Shown: positions 28,879-38,587 of the stretch, one piece after another | Numbering within the stretch: position 1 is the stretch's first letter | Layout of the letters: every line of letters begins with the position of its first letter | Source of the DNA: Deltaproteobacteria bacterium | Lineage (GTDB): Bacteria; Myxococcota_A; UBA796; UBA2385 | Assembly (NCBI GenBank): GCA_018401435.1 | Contig: JAGYJW010000007.1 | Location: forward strand, 124,001 to 188,000 | DNA: 64,000 nucleotides | Direction of reading: 5' to 3' | Translations under genes and position numbers: made by a program | The notes under the pieces: generated by a model | What the model was told of the DNA's origin: nothing | Database searches by the model: none | What the model saw: the letters and a program-made list of their open reading frames with translations, nothing else

Positions 28879-30942
28879 TCAGGGGGCCTGCGCCCAGCGC
28901 GGGCTGCTGACCGCCCACAGGGGCTGGGGCTGGGCGGGCGGGGCCGCGAGGCCCTCGCAGCTGGCCACCACCCAGGCCACCGCCGGCATGGACAGATCGG
29001 CCACGATCTGTGGTGGGCGCGGATCCTGGGCGGGGATCTCGGCCAGCAACACGCCGCCCGGGCCCCACAGCTGCATCGCGTCGGGAGGCATCCAGGCGGG
29101 GCCGCTGCAGCTGGCCCGCACCGTGATGGCGGCGCGCCCGCTGCTTTCGGGCAAGGCCCGGGCCGACAGGGTGATGCGCAGGCCATTGCCCGCCGTGGTC
29201 GGGCCCTCCAGCAGGGCGCGCTGGGCCTGAACGGCGTTCATGCCCTCGGCGTCGCGCTGCTCCAGCCAGGTGAGGGGGCCCACCAGCCGCAGGGCCAGGC
29301 CGGCGTCCAACAGGCCAAAGAGGGTGGGCAGGTCCTGCAGCCCGGACAGGCGCAAGGCGAAGGGCTGGGCCGTCCAGGTCCAGGGCGGCCCCGCGGCCCG
29401 CACCCAGTCGGCGTCCACCACCGAGCTGCGGCCGCCCTGGTTGGCCTGACCGAGCAGCTCCAGCGGGTCGAGCTCCGGCCAGGGCAGGGCGCCATGGGCC
29501 GGTCGCCGGGTGGCCGCGGCATAGGGCCAGGCCCAGACCGCGGCGCCATCGTCCCGGGCCGCCTCGGTGCCTCCCCAGGCCACCACCCAGGGGCTCAGGT
29601 CCAAGGGCAGGGTGGCGGCGGCCACCTCGTCCCGGGCGACCGTGACCACCACCCGGCTGCCCCGAGAGACGGCCGCAGACAGGGCCTGGCTGGGGCTGAG
29701 GGCCACGTCGGGGTCGGGTGCCACCCGCAGCCCGATCTCGGCCAGGGTGCTGGTCTGGGGCTGCACCCGGTCCAGCTGGAGGGAGAGCTCGGGGGCGGCG
29801 AGCACCTGGAAGTGGGGCAGGCGCCGCTGCCCGTGGGCCGGGCCGGCGCCCACCACCAGCTCGCCATTGCCGGGGGCAAGGGCACGAAGCCGCCGCCGGG
29901 CTCGACCGGCCAGGCCTGCCCCGCCCAATAGACCGTGGCCGGCAGGGGCGCCGCGGTCGTCGCTGACCTGCAAGCGCAGCCCGCCTTGGGGGCCCAAGGC
30001 CACGCGGCGGTCGGTGTCGGGGGCGACGGGGTCGCCGTCTCTCCAGCCGGGGCGCACGGCCACCAGGGCGGCGGTCTGGGCGGGCACCCGACCCCCGTAG
30101 CGGTAGCCCTCCACCAGCAGCCGGGCGATGCGCTGGCCCTCGGCATCCCGGGCCTCCACCCAGGCGCCGTCGGACAGGCCGTTGATCTGCAGGCCATCGG
30201 GCCACAGCGCGCCGGCCACGGCGGCGCGGCTGCCCACCACCAGGCCGGTCACGTCGGCATAGAGCCGCCGGCCGAGGGGGGCCTCGGGCGGGTCCAGGGG
30301 GCTTCCTTGCACGGCGAGCAGCGTCTCGACCACGCCATCCTCGTCGGGATCGATCTCCAGCACGGCGCCGACCGGCTCGCTGCGGGCCAGGGGCAGCAGG
30401 TCGAGCAGCAGCGGGCCGTCGCCCAGGGGCAGCAGCGCGATGTCGGGGCGGTCGGCCTCCAGCCGCCAGGCGAAGCCGTCCCAGGCGCCATCGGCCCGCT
30501 CTCCCCAGACCTCGACCCCTACGGCCCCCGCCTCTTCAAAGGGGGTGATCTCCGCGCTGATGAGCGCAGGTGGCTCGTTCTCGTCGAGCACGTCAAAGCG
30601 GGGCATGGCCTCCCAGACCGCGTCTCGGCCGCTCTGGCGGGTGGCGTCGATGATGCTGCCGCCGGCCACGCCCAGCAGGGTCAGCGCGGTGCCATGGCGG
30701 ATGACGAAGCGGGACTGGGCATTCTCGACCAGCCAGTCGCCGGTCAGCCCTTCGCCCCCGTTGATGCGCTCCTCGTTGCAAGCGATGCGCTTGACCCGCA
30801 GCTCGCCCGGCGCCAGCTCACGGGGGTCGCAGAGGGCCTCGCCCGGGTCGACCGCATAGTTGGGCCCCAGGCAGCCGCCCAGGGCCAGCAGCCCGCAGAC
30901 CCTCAGAAGCGGCGTCGCCGGTCTACTCTTCGGCTGCTTCAT
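28879..30942 (-). CDS. Large lipoprotein of unknown function (two compensating frame changes likely)
   Basis: The 687-codon frame starts with a lipoprotein signal (lipobox LGGC) and continues as a beta-rich extracytoplasmic protein with no family that I recognise. Within about 29870-29950 the translated frame turns Arg/Ala-rich and meaningless, while another frame reads [19 protein letters not shown], which fits the surrounding beta pattern; two opposite indels would restore it. The 5' end overlaps the upstream lipoprotein gene by 20 bp, so it is the last gene of the minus-strand TRAP operon. Its role in that context is unknown. Confidence 0.65.
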   Translation of the reverse strand: MKQPKSRPATPLLRVCGLLALGGCLGPNYAVDPGEALCDPRELAPGELRVKRIACNEERINGGEGLTGDWLVENAQSRFVIRHGTALTLLGVAGGSIIDATRQSGRDAVWEAMPRFDVLDENEPPALISAEITPFEEAGAVGVEVWGERADGAWDGFAWRLEADRPDIALLPLGDGPLLLDLLPLARSEPVGAVLEIDPDEDGVVETLLAVQGSPLDPPEAPLGRRLYADVTGLVVGSRAAVAGALWPDGLQINGLSDGAWVEARDAEGQRIARLLVEGYRYGGRVPAQTAALVAVRPGWRDGDPVAPDTDRRVALGPQGGLRLQVSDDRGAPAGHGLLGGAGLAGRARRRLRALAPGNGELVVGAGPAHGQRRLPHFQVLAAPELSLQLDRVQPQTSTLAEIGLRVAPDPDVALSPSQALSAAVSRGSRVVVTVARDEVAAATLPLDLSPWVVAWGGTEAARDDGAAVWAWPYAAATRRPAHGALPWPELDPLELLGQANQGGRSSVVDADWVRAAGPPWTWTAQPFALRLSGLQDLPTLFGLLDAGLALRLVGPLTWLEQRDAEGMNAVQAQRALLEGPTTAGNGLRITLSARALPESSGRAAITVRASCSGPAWMPPDAMQLWGPGGVLLAEIPAQDPRPPQIVADLSMPAVAWVVASCEGLAAPPAQPQPLWAVSSPRWAQAP

Positions 30943-31702
30943 TCACGCCCACGAAGACGATGTCCACGGGCGCCACGCGCACCTTCTTGCTCCAACCTGC
31001 CGGCATATCCCCCGAGGTATATTCCCAGGTGCGGGTCTCGCCGGGCTGCAGGGGCTGCTTGAATTTGTCCTCGATGGGGATGCCGCCGGGGTTCTTGGTG
31101 GTGGCCACCGGCCAGCTGTCGCCTGAGAGGTCCTTGCCGGCCTCGTCCAGGTAGTAGACCTTGAGGAAGAGGCTGGCGATGGCCTTGTCGCCCTTGTTGG
31201 TCACATCCACGAAGAAGCCCCAGCCATCGAGGGGGCCATCGGGGTTCTCGGCCAGGTTGACCTGCTCGGACTGCACGGGGCCCAGCTCGATCTTGTCGCG
31301 GTTTTCGGCCATGCGCAGCCGCTTGCGGGCCTCCTGGCGCTGCTTCTTGTCTCCGCCGCTGGCGTACTCCTTCAGGTACTGGTTCCACCCTGCGACGCTA
31401 TCTTGCCCCTCGGCCCAGGCAAAGAGGAATTCCCGGCGTTCATCCAGCGCCTTTTCGCGGTGCAAGCCCGTGGGGAACTTGGACAGGTAGAGGTCATAGG
31501 CCTCCAGCGTCTTGTCGGCGCGCGCCTTCTCCAGGTACTTCTCCTCCAGCGCGGTCCTGGCCTGAAGCTCGTAGGGAGAGCCCGGGTTTTCGGCGAGGAA
31601 GGTCTCGTAGGCCTCGATGGTGCCGACCTTCTGGGCGTCCCCGAAGGGGTTGCCGCAGGCAGTGGCCAGGACGAGGAGGAGCAAGGAGAGAGTAGGACGC
31701 AT
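30923..31702 (-). CDS. Lipoprotein with TPR-like helical repeats and a C-terminal beta domain
   Basis: A 259-residue lipoprotein (lipobox ATACG). Residues about 25-130 are helical with TPR-like repeats (IEAYETFLAENPGSPYEL, LEAYDLYLSKFPTGL); the rest forms a beta-sandwich-like domain (VSVEQVNLAENPDGP is not seen, but EQVNLAENPDG and GWGFFVDVTNKGDK are). It lies 37 bp after the TRAP permease gene and overlaps the next lipoprotein gene by 20 bp. Function unknown. Confidence 0.65.
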   Translation of the reverse strand: MRPTLSLLLLVLATACGNPFGDAQKVGTIEAYETFLAENPGSPYELQARTALEEKYLEKARADKTLEAYDLYLSKFPTGLHREKALDERREFLFAWAEGQDSVAGWNQYLKEYASGGDKKQRQEARKRLRMAENRDKIELGPVQSEQVNLAENPDGPLDGWGFFVDVTNKGDKAIASLFLKVYYLDEAGKDLSGDSWPVATTKNPGGIPIEDKFKQPLQPGETRTWEYTSGDMPAGWSKKVRVAPVDIVFVGVNEAAEE

Positions 31703-31739
31703 GGGCGCTCCGGTGCGGCAGGGTTTCAGCCCGGTGATT

Positions 31740-33973
31740 CTAACGGATGCCCGCCGCGGAACCGCCGCCGGTGAAGAACAAGGGCACGAAGGCCACCAGC
31801 AGCAGGGCGGTCGCCATCACGGCGATGGGCAGCAGGATGTGCTCGTGGCGGCGCCAGGTGGACTCGTTCTGGGCATGGGAGGCGGCGATGGCGGCGTCCA
31901 CCACCTCGGCCCCCACCACCTGCCGGGTGAGCAGGTGGTTGAGCGCGACGGGGGGCGTCAGGTAGCCCAGCTCGAAGGCCACCAGCACCACCATCCAGAA
32001 GTGGGCCTCGTCGATGCCGTTCCGGTAGGCCACATCGGCCACGGTCGCCGAGACCAGGATGACCGCGCCATAGGGGTCCATCAGCATGCCGATGACCACC
32101 AGGACGGCCACCAGCAGGGCCATGGTGAGGACGGGCGAGCCCAGGTCCGCCGGCACCAGGTTCATGATCTCGCTGCGCTCGAAGACCCCGCCCAGGGCGA
32201 TGGACAAGGACATCAGCAGGACCAGGGCGCCGATGTGGCCGGTGGTCTCGGAGGTGGCGGCGAGGGGGGCCGAGCCGCGGGGCCGGACCCTGGCCCGACA
32301 GCTCCGAAAAGGACGCGGTGGCGGCCGGCCGGGGGCCGCGCGACCGGCGCCAGGCCCTCCAGGCCCAGCATCGCCAGCAAGGCGATGGGCAGCAGCACCG
32401 GGGCCGTGTGCTCATCCAGGGTGGATCCCAGCAGCACCTTCGCCCCCAGCAGCACCGCCGCAAAGGCGACGGCATAGGGCAGCAGCGGCCGCAAGGCGCG
32501 CAGGCTGCCGGGAATCGCCACGGCGGGAGAGGCCACCGTCAGCGGGTTGCGCCGGGTGAGCACCACCGCGATGGCAAAGAGCGAGGCGGTCAGCAGGAAG
32601 ACCCAGCGCCCCCAGCCATAGAGCACATCGGTGGTGGGCGGGTTGAGGTAGGCCACAATGACCACCAGCAGGCAGGGGCGCAGGACCACGCCCAGGCTGC
32701 CCGACATGGCGGTGGCCGCCAGGGCCAGCTGGGGCCGGGCCCCCGCGACGGTCAGCTCGGTGTAAATGAGCCCTCCGACCGCGATCACGAAGATGCCCGA
32801 TGCCCCGCTATAGGCCGTGGGCACCGCCGCCATCAGCACCACCAGGGCCGCCAGCAGCTCGGGCGGGAGCTTCCAGGGGCGCAGCACATCGAAGGCGAGG
32901 TGGGCCACCTGGGTGCGCTTGAGCAGCATGCCGGTCCACACATAGAGGCCGACGAATATGTAGAGCTCGGCGTGTTCGGTCAACTTCTGGAGGTAGACGC
33001 CCAACCCCGCGGAGTAGCCTTCCAGGATCAGGAACCAGCCCGAGCTGAGGATGGCCATGCCGGCGTAGAGCGGGCCTGTGAGCAGGGCGTCCTGCCAGCG
33101 GCCCCCGGCCTTGAGCCGCGGCGAGGGGCGGGCCAGCAAGACCAGGTTGATGCTGGCCATCAGCCCGAATGCCGTCGCCCACAGCAGGGGCAGCTCCGGG
33201 TTGGCCAGCTCCACCCCCGACCCTGCATTGGCCCGGGCCAAGGTGAGCAAACTGAAGACCACCAGCAGGTTGGCGAAGAGCTGGGTGCCCTGGCTCACCC
33301 GATCATCGAGCACCGTCGAGATCGGGCGCAGGGCGATGTGCTCTCGGGTGGCGGTGGCGGTGGCCCCACAGAAGAGCACCAGGAGCACCAGGAGGTGCTT
33401 GATCCATTCTCCGCCTTGTACCGCGATCTCTCCCAGGCCAGTGTCCAGGGTCCGCCAGGCGAGCAGGCCCGCGCTGCGCTGGGCCTGGGCCGACTCCCAG
33501 GCCGCGAGATCCTCCTGGTAGAGGGTCTGGTCGAGGGCGGCGGCCTCTGCCGCCTTGTCGGTGGCGGGGGCCGCGGGCTCTCCCAGCAGATCGCCGATGA
33601 GATCATCGTCTGCCGCACCCTCTTGCTGCGGCGGGGCAGGCGCAGCCTCGCCCAGCAGATCGCCAATCAGGGCCTCATCGGCCTGCCCTTGGGCGGCGGG
33701 AGCCGCGGCGTCCTCCCCCAGCAGATCACCGATCAGGTCGTCATTGGCCGCGGGCCCGGTCTGCGAGGCCGCGGCTGCCGGGGGCTCGGGGCGGGGCCGA
33801 TCCCGGCGCAGCTCGACGGCATAGCCGGGCCAGATCGCCTCTCCCGCGCGGATCATCGACCCGGACAACTCGCTGGCGCTCCAGTGCAGCACGGTGGCCA
33901 GCAGCAGCAGCAGCACCGGCAGGGTGGACAGCCAGCGCCGCAGGGGGGACTCGGGAGCGGCGGGGTGCTGCAT
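31740..33973 (-). CDS. TRAP transporter permease, DctQ and DctM fused (two frame changes)
   Basis: A membrane protein of about 745 residues once the frames are joined. After an N-terminal helix comes an insert with three copies of DDLIGDLLGE-type sequence (33578-33742), then a DctQ-like small subunit (GATATATREHIAL) and a DctM-like large permease (PTAYSGASGIFVIAVGG, TAMSGSLGVVLRP), which together drive Na+-coupled uptake with a periplasmic binding protein. The reading frame changes near 32325-32340 and again near 32255-32275; the last part, from TTGHIGALVLLMS to the stop, is clearly DctM. The ATG at 33973 has a GAGGTGG site. The AdeT-type binding protein is encoded upstream. Confidence 0.85.
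33578..33742 (-). repeat. Three degenerate DLIGDLLGE repeats in the TRAP permease
   Basis: Three copies of (A/D)(E/D)(D/A)LIGDLLGE, about 22 residues apart, separated by Ala/Pro/Gln-rich spacers, lie in an extracytoplasmic insert after the first helix of the fused permease. Short acidic amphipathic motifs on a flexible linker suggest a binding platform for another protein. I know no family with this. Confidence 0.7.
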
Positions 33974-34060
33974 GGCCACCTCGGATGAGCGGGGCCGCCA
34001 AGCTATCACCCCGCGCGCCAGCGCGCGGAGCCTTGGGGCGCGCCGCGCCGATCCTGGCCG

Positions 34061-35038
34061 CTACTGGGCGGCGATCTGCTCGACCAGCTTCACCACCGTG
34101 GCGTCATAGGACCCCGAGGCCACCAGCTTGGCCCGCGTATCGGCGAGCATCTTGTTGTAGCGAGCCTTCTTGTCGCCTTCGACCTGAATCCAGGAGGCTG
34201 CGGGCACATCCTTGCGGATCTTGGCCAGGACGGCCTGGATGCTGTCGAATTGCCCGGCAGACCACTCGCGGCTCTGCTGGCCGAAGCCGGCGGGGAAATC
34301 CGCGGTGCGGATCAAGAGCTGCAGCGTCATCTGGGTGACGGGAAAGTCCACCACGCCGCCCTTGGCGCCCACGCCCTTGTGCAGCTCCAGCGGCTTGTAG
34401 GCGGCGGCCGGCGCATAGGCCACGTCGCACGATCCGTTGTTGAACTTGCTGGCGAAGGTGCCGATGTCGGCGGGCACCGGGTGGGCGCCCACCACCGCCA
34501 CCATGGTCTTGGCGGCGTCGTCGAAGTCCATGGTGCAGACCCGCTTGCCGGCCAGGGCGCTGGTGTCCTGCATGCTGCGGTCATTGACGAAGAGCAGCAC
34601 CTCGCCGGCCGGGTAGATGGCGGCGGTCTCAAAGGCGCCGCTGGTCATCAGGGCGGCGGCCTTGGGCTTGGCCAGCACCTGCAGCGCGGTCTTGAGCACG
34701 CTTGCGGTGGGGGCGAGGCCCAGGGCTTCGAGGCTATAGGACTTGCGGTTGAACTGCTGCACCCGCACGCCGGTGATCAGCGCGGCATCGCACTGGGCGT
34801 TGCGAAAGTCCGCGGCGGCCACGCTCTCGTCGGTGTAGGGCTTCAGGCTGAAGTTGACCCCCCACTGCAGGGCCTGGGCCTGGTAGGCCTTGGCATTCTG
34901 GAAGGTGGGGCCGGCAGCACCGCTGGGATCGTAGACGCAGAGCGTCTTGTCCACGGCGGCGGCGGCGGGGGTGGCAACCAGCAGGCCCAGCAGGGCGGCG
35001 GCGGCGCTGCAGGCGCGGCGGAGGGCGGTCAGGTTCAT
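34061..35038 (-). CDS. AdeT-type solute-binding protein (TRAP-associated)
   Basis: A 325-residue periplasmic protein with a Sec signal peptide (cleavage after ATPAAAA). It resembles the AdeT1/AdeT2 family of putative solute-binding proteins (KTLCVYDPSGAAG, DFRNAQCDAALITGVR, DIGTFASKFNNGSCDVAYAPAAAYKPLE, FPAGFG), which adopt a TAXI/TRAP-like fold. Its ligand is unknown. The ATG at 35038 overlaps the stop of the upstream TatT-like gene (ATGA), and the fused TRAP permease follows 87 bp later, so the three genes form a transport operon. Confidence 0.82.
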   Translation of the reverse strand: MNLTALRRACSAAAALLGLLVATPAAAAVDKTLCVYDPSGAAGPTFQNAKAYQAQALQWGVNFSLKPYTDESVAAADFRNAQCDAALITGVRVQQFNRKSYSLEALGLAPTASVLKTALQVLAKPKAAALMTSGAFETAAIYPAGEVLLFVNDRSMQDTSALAGKRVCTMDFDDAAKTMVAVVGAHPVPADIGTFASKFNNGSCDVAYAPAAAYKPLELHKGVGAKGGVVDFPVTQMTLQLLIRTADFPAGFGQQSREWSAGQFDSIQAVLAKIRKDVPAASWIQVEGDKKARYNKMLADTRAKLVASGSYDATVVKLVEQIAAQ

Positions 35039-36102
35039 GGCGAGGTCTCCGGGGCCCCTTCGGGCGCGGGGGCAGGGTTCTGCGCGTCGAGGAACTGGTT
35101 GAGCAGGTCGTCGAGGCCGTCGGCCCCGGCATCGGCGGGGGCCTGGGGAAAGGTGCCGTACTTCGCCGAGGGCGTGCGCTGGCCGGCGGCCTTGAGCCAG
35201 AGCTTGTCGGACTCGTGTCGGACGAGCTGGCCGGCATAGGCATTCAACAGCGCGAAGTCGGGGTTGCTTCCCGGGCGGGCCTGGCTGGCGGCATGTTCGG
35301 CGACGGCGGCCTTCAAGCCGGCCTCATCCCCCACGGTGGCCAGGGACTGGATCTGGAAGGCCCGGGCCAGCCGCACCCCCGCCGCGTCGCCGGTGGCTGC
35401 GGCCTGGGCCAGGGCCCCAAAAGCGTCTTTGCCCTCGGGCAAGGCGCCGGGCACCGTCACCCAGATGGCGGCCTGCAGGGCGCCGGGCACCCCCCACCAG
35501 GTGGTGTCGTCCAAGCAGGTGGCGGCGCGTTCGACCTTGCGGGGGATGTCGAGCGACACGCCGAGCAGCCCGCCGCTGCCCTGATCGTGCACCAGGGCCA
35601 GCAGGCCGGTGGACAGGCCGAGAAGGAAGAGCAAGTCTTCATTCTTGCTACTGTCCAGGCTGGGGCAGCCCGCGCCGATGGGGCCAAAGGCGGTCTCGAG
35701 GTGCTCCCAGGCGGCGAGGTAGCGGCTGGCGGCTTCGAGGTGGGCCCGGCGCTCGACCTCCAGCAGGTCGGCGGTCTCGTCTCCGGCGCCCCGGCGGGCG
35801 GCGCCCAGGCGGCGCAGCTCGGCGTCCCAGGCCACGGGCTCGCTGCACATGGCGGCCGACATATAGGTGAGCACCAGCGCCTTGTCGGCGCGCTTGCCCT
35901 CTTTGCCCAGGGCGCCGAGCATGGGCGCGGTGGTGGCCCCCAAGGCGCAGGACAGGCCCACGTCGGGGTTGGCCATGATCTGCGGGGCCATGGTCTTGAG
36001 GGTGGACTTGTCCACCATGCGGGCGATGTTGCAGGCCGAAAGGGTCCCCATCGGCGCGAGGGTCAGCACCAGGGAGAGGGCGAGGGGGCGTGGCCGGCTC
36101 AT
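35035..36102 (-). CDS. Lipoprotein, TRAP-transporter TatT-like component
   Basis: A 355-residue lipoprotein (lipobox LSACN, Cys about residue 24). It is mostly helical, with TPR-like pairs, and starts the operon with AdeT-type binding protein and the DctQM fusion. In other bacteria a helical lipoprotein, TatT, forms complexes with TRAP binding proteins; I infer that this is the counterpart, without a motif that proves it. The chosen ATG at 36102 (MSRPRPLALS) has GGAG upstream; 24 more codons are open further upstream. It is coupled to the next gene by ATGA. Confidence 0.6.
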   Translation of the reverse strand: MSRPRPLALSLVLTLAPMGTLSACNIARMVDKSTLKTMAPQIMANPDVGLSCALGATTAPMLGALGKEGKRADKALVLTYMSAAMCSEPVAWDAELRRLGAARRGAGDETADLLEVERRAHLEAASRYLAAWEHLETAFGPIGAGCPSLDSSKNEDLLFLLGLSTGLLALVHDQGSGGLLGVSLDIPRKVERAATCLDDTTWWGVPGALQAAIWVTVPGALPEGKDAFGALAQAAATGDAAGVRLARAFQIQSLATVGDEAGLKAAVAEHAASQARPGSNPDFALLNAYAGQLVRHESDKLWLKAAGQRTPSAKYGTFPQAPADAGADGLDDLLNQFLDAQNPAPAPEGAPETSP

Positions 36103-36209
36103 GATCGCTCCGCGGGTCGAGGCTGAGGAACGAGCCCCGGCTGCGCCCATACTCGCCGCCTGGGCCCGGGGCAATCGAAGGGCCGGCGAGCCTCGCCGGG
36201 CCGCCCACT

Positions 36210-37613
36210 TCAGCGCCGCGGACGCAGGCGCACCTCGCCCGCTCCCGGCGCGCTGCCGTCGCTGCCGGGCAACGCGAAGATGAGGTGCTGGCCTCCATCC
36301 CCGAAGAGATCGCCCCCCAGGATCCCGCCGATGCCCAGCTGGTCGCTCGCCTGCTCGGCCTCGATCAGGGGGGCCACGGCGCTCAGGTCCACCCGGCCCG
36401 TGGTCCGGGCGGGCACGGCGGTGATCGCGCCGCCGCCGAGGCCGTCGCCGCTGGGGGTGGCCAGGAGCAGCTCGCTCGTGGCGCCGTTGCCGCCCACCGA
36501 TTGGCCCAGGCCGCCCACGCCTTCCACCCGCAAGCGGGCCTCGTCGCTGCTGCGGGTGCCCGTCAGCTCGGTGCCATCAAAGAGGGCCACCGCGCCTTCG
36601 GGGCGCTCGTCCAGCTCGCTGCCCGGCAGCCCGATGGCCAGATCTGCCCGATCATCCCCGGTGAGATCGCCCACCCACAGCGTGTGTGGCCCGTCCCCCA
36701 GCCGGTCCTCGCTCTGTGCGCCATAGACCAGCGCGCTGACCTCATCCCAGAGGCTCCAGCCCCGGCTGAGCAGGTCCAAGCCGCCCAGGGCGATCGCGCA
36801 GCCGCCCACATCTCGTCCGGAACCATCGTAGTCCGGCATGCAGAGGACGAGGTCGAGCACTCCGTCTTCGTCGAAGTCGGCGGCGGCGGAGATCGCGGAC
36901 CCGAGGGTGTCGTAGCTGGTGGTGCCCAGCACGGTGGCGGTGGCGTCTTCGGCCTCCCAGCGCAGCTGGCTGTCGGCCCCCGAAAAGAGGTAGACCCGAC
37001 CTGCCAGATAGGTCTCTGCCGGGGCGCCGACGATGGCGTCGGTCAGCCCGTCTCCGTCCACATCGCCCAGCGCAAGGGCGGCGCCGAAGCGCCCCGCATC
37101 CCGGTCGCTGGTCAGGCGGCTGTGGGCGACCTCTCCCACCGAGACCCGGCCCTGCGCGGCGTCGGTGAAGAGCAGGTAGGCGGTCTCGACGCCGGGGGCG
37201 CCCAAGGCCAGCAGGGCGCCGTCCCCGTCGGCGTTCAGGGCCAGCGCCTGGCCCAGGCCCCCACCGGTGGGGCCCAGAAGCTCGGCCTGGCCGGCACCAA
37301 AGCTCAGGCTCTCGCTGTCCTGGGGCAAGGGGATGAGGGCCACGGCCCCGTCTCCGGCGCTGCTGTCGGGGGCCGCCACCAGCAGGGTGCTGCCCATCGG
37401 ACCCACCTGCAGGTCGAATCCACCCGACCCCACGTGCTGGTCGGCGCTCTCACCGGTTATCGTTAAGGTATTCTGTTGATATTCCGACGGAATATCGCCG
37501 GTATAGCTTGGGGAGCCGGCCGAGTCGCCTGCGGGCGCCTTGCCCCGCAGGTCCACCAGCGCGCTCCCGCAGCCGCCCAGCAGCAGCGCCCAGGCTGCGC
37601 GCGCCCTGGTCAA
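36210..37613 (-). CDS. FG-GAP-repeat lipoprotein
   Basis: A 467-residue lipoprotein (lipobox LLGGC) built of about seven FG-GAP/integrin-alpha-like blades, with calcium-loop motifs such as DVDGDGLTDAIVGAP, DFDEDGVLDLVLCMP and DLTGDDRADLAIGLP. This makes a beta-propeller at the cell surface, probably for adhesion or ligand binding. Its start overlaps the stop of the FecR-like gene by 4 bp (37610-37613), so it is coupled to the sigma/anti-sigma pair and may be under its control or be its sensor. An AT-rich patch (37455-37505) lies in the 5' part (see the inverted repeat). Confidence 0.82.
   Translation of the reverse strand: MTRARAAWALLLGGCGSALVDLRGKAPAGDSAGSPSYTGDIPSEYQQNTLTITGESADQHVGSGGFDLQVGPMGSTLLVAAPDSSAGDGAVALIPLPQDSESLSFGAGQAELLGPTGGGLGQALALNADGDGALLALGAPGVETAYLLFTDAAQGRVSVGEVAHSRLTSDRDAGRFGAALALGDVDGDGLTDAIVGAPAETYLAGRVYLFSGADSQLRWEAEDATATVLGTTSYDTLGSAISAAADFDEDGVLDLVLCMPDYDGSGRDVGGCAIALGGLDLLSRGWSLWDEVSALVYGAQSEDRLGDGPHTLWVGDLTGDDRADLAIGLPGSELDERPEGAVALFDGTELTGTRSSDEARLRVEGVGGLGQSVGGNGATSELLLATPSGDGLGGGAITAVPARTTGRVDLSAVAPLIEAEQASDQLGIGGILGGDLFGDGGQHLIFALPGSDGSAPGAGEVRLRPRR
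37478..37496. repeat. AT-rich perfect inverted repeat in the start of the FG-GAP gene
   Basis: GATATTCC-GAC-GGAATATC is a perfect 8-bp inverted repeat with a three-base spacer, in a 50-bp AT-rich patch in very GC-rich DNA. It lies about 120 bp into the FG-GAP gene. It could be an operator or recombination site, or a chance feature of a low-complexity protein linker. Confidence 0.5.
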
Positions 37614-38587
37614 TGCGGGGCCGCCAAGGCGGCGGCACAGGCCGGGCCCTCCTGCTGCAGCTGGGCTGCGTCCGAGGCCGCCACCAGGGCCTCGCAGCCC
37701 GGAAGGCCCTGGCCCAGGTCACGGGCAAACTGCAGGATCTCGTCCTGGCGTAGCGCGGCGCCGCCCGCCAGGTAGGCGAGGGCCGCGGTCAGGGCCTCGG
37801 CCCGGTCGCCGCGACCGGCGAGCAGCTCCATGCGCATCACCTGAAGCTCGCCGTCCACAGCGCTACCGGCCTCGGAGCGGTCCAGGCCCAGCTCGACCGA
37901 CTCCAGGACCGTGCTGGGGTCGGCGCCGGCACCTTGAAGGGCCCGGGCCCGACCCAGCAGGCCGCCAGCGGTCTTGGGCAGGCAGAGCTGCTCCTGGTCC
38001 AGGGTGACATCGGCTTCGGGGCCGTCTGCGCAGCGCACCCCCACCACCCCGCGGCTGACCCGCACGGTGGTGCCCAGGGCGTCCCGCTCGACCGTGAAGA
38101 CCGTGCCCTTGACCCGCACCTCGGCGTCGCGGGTGAGGACCGCCAGGTCGATATTCTTGCCGGGTTCCACCTCGACATCGATGCGGCCCTGTTCCCAGGC
38201 GATGCGGGGGCTGAGCGTGCTGCCTTCGACGGTGCCTGCGCCACTGGGGATCAGCACCACGGATTCGCCGACGGAGAGGCGCTGGCCCAGGTCGGCGTCG
38301 GAGAGCGCCAGGGCGACCGGCAGATCCTTGGGGCCCTGCATCTGGCCCACCGCGAACAGGGCGGCCGCGGCGATGGCCACCGCGCCAAGGCCCCAGGCCC
38401 AGCGCCGGTTGGCGGGGGCAGGGGTCGGCGGCATCGGGGCCACGGTCGGGGGGAGGGCGTCGCCGCGGGTCTCGCCAAGCACCGAGGAGAGGTCCGAGGG
38501 CAGCAGGGCGCGCAGCCGGGCCAGATCACGGTCGGTGCAGGCGGTCTCGTCGCGCAAGGCGTCGAAGATGTCGTCGGGATCAGTCAT
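37610..38587 (-). CDS. FecR-like membrane protein, putative anti-sigma factor
   Basis: A 325-residue protein. The N-terminal 55 residues are cytoplasmic and helical, followed by one transmembrane segment (WGLGAVAIAAAALFAVG) and a periplasmic FecR-like domain (VGESVVLIP, VEVEPGKNIDLAVLTRDAEV, VKGTVFTVER, VTVRVSRGVVGVRC is close to what is read) and a helical C-terminal region. FecR proteins hold or activate an ECF sigma factor in response to a periplasmic signal. The start overlaps the sigma gene stop (ATGA, 38584-38587) and the stop overlaps the FG-GAP gene. Confidence 0.8.
   Translation of the reverse strand: MTDPDDIFDALRDETACTDRDLARLRALLPSDLSSVLGETRGDALPPTVAPMPPTPAPANRRWAWGLGAVAIAAAALFAVGQMQGPKDLPVALALSDADLGQRLSVGESVVLIPSGAGTVEGSTLSPRIAWEQGRIDVEVEPGKNIDLAVLTRDAEVRVKGTVFTVERDALGTTVRVSRGVVGVRCADGPEADVTLDQEQLCLPKTAGGLLGRARALQGAGADPSTVLESVELGLDRSEAGSAVDGELQVMRMELLAGRGDRAEALTAALAYLAGGAALRQDEILQFARDLGQGLPGCEALVAASDAAQLQQEGPACAAALAAPH

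Noticed and set aside
32318..33988. A 556-codon frame antisense to the TRAP permease
   Set aside because: It is rich in Gly, Gln, His and Arg without any domain; the opposite strand has clear DctQ and DctM motifs.
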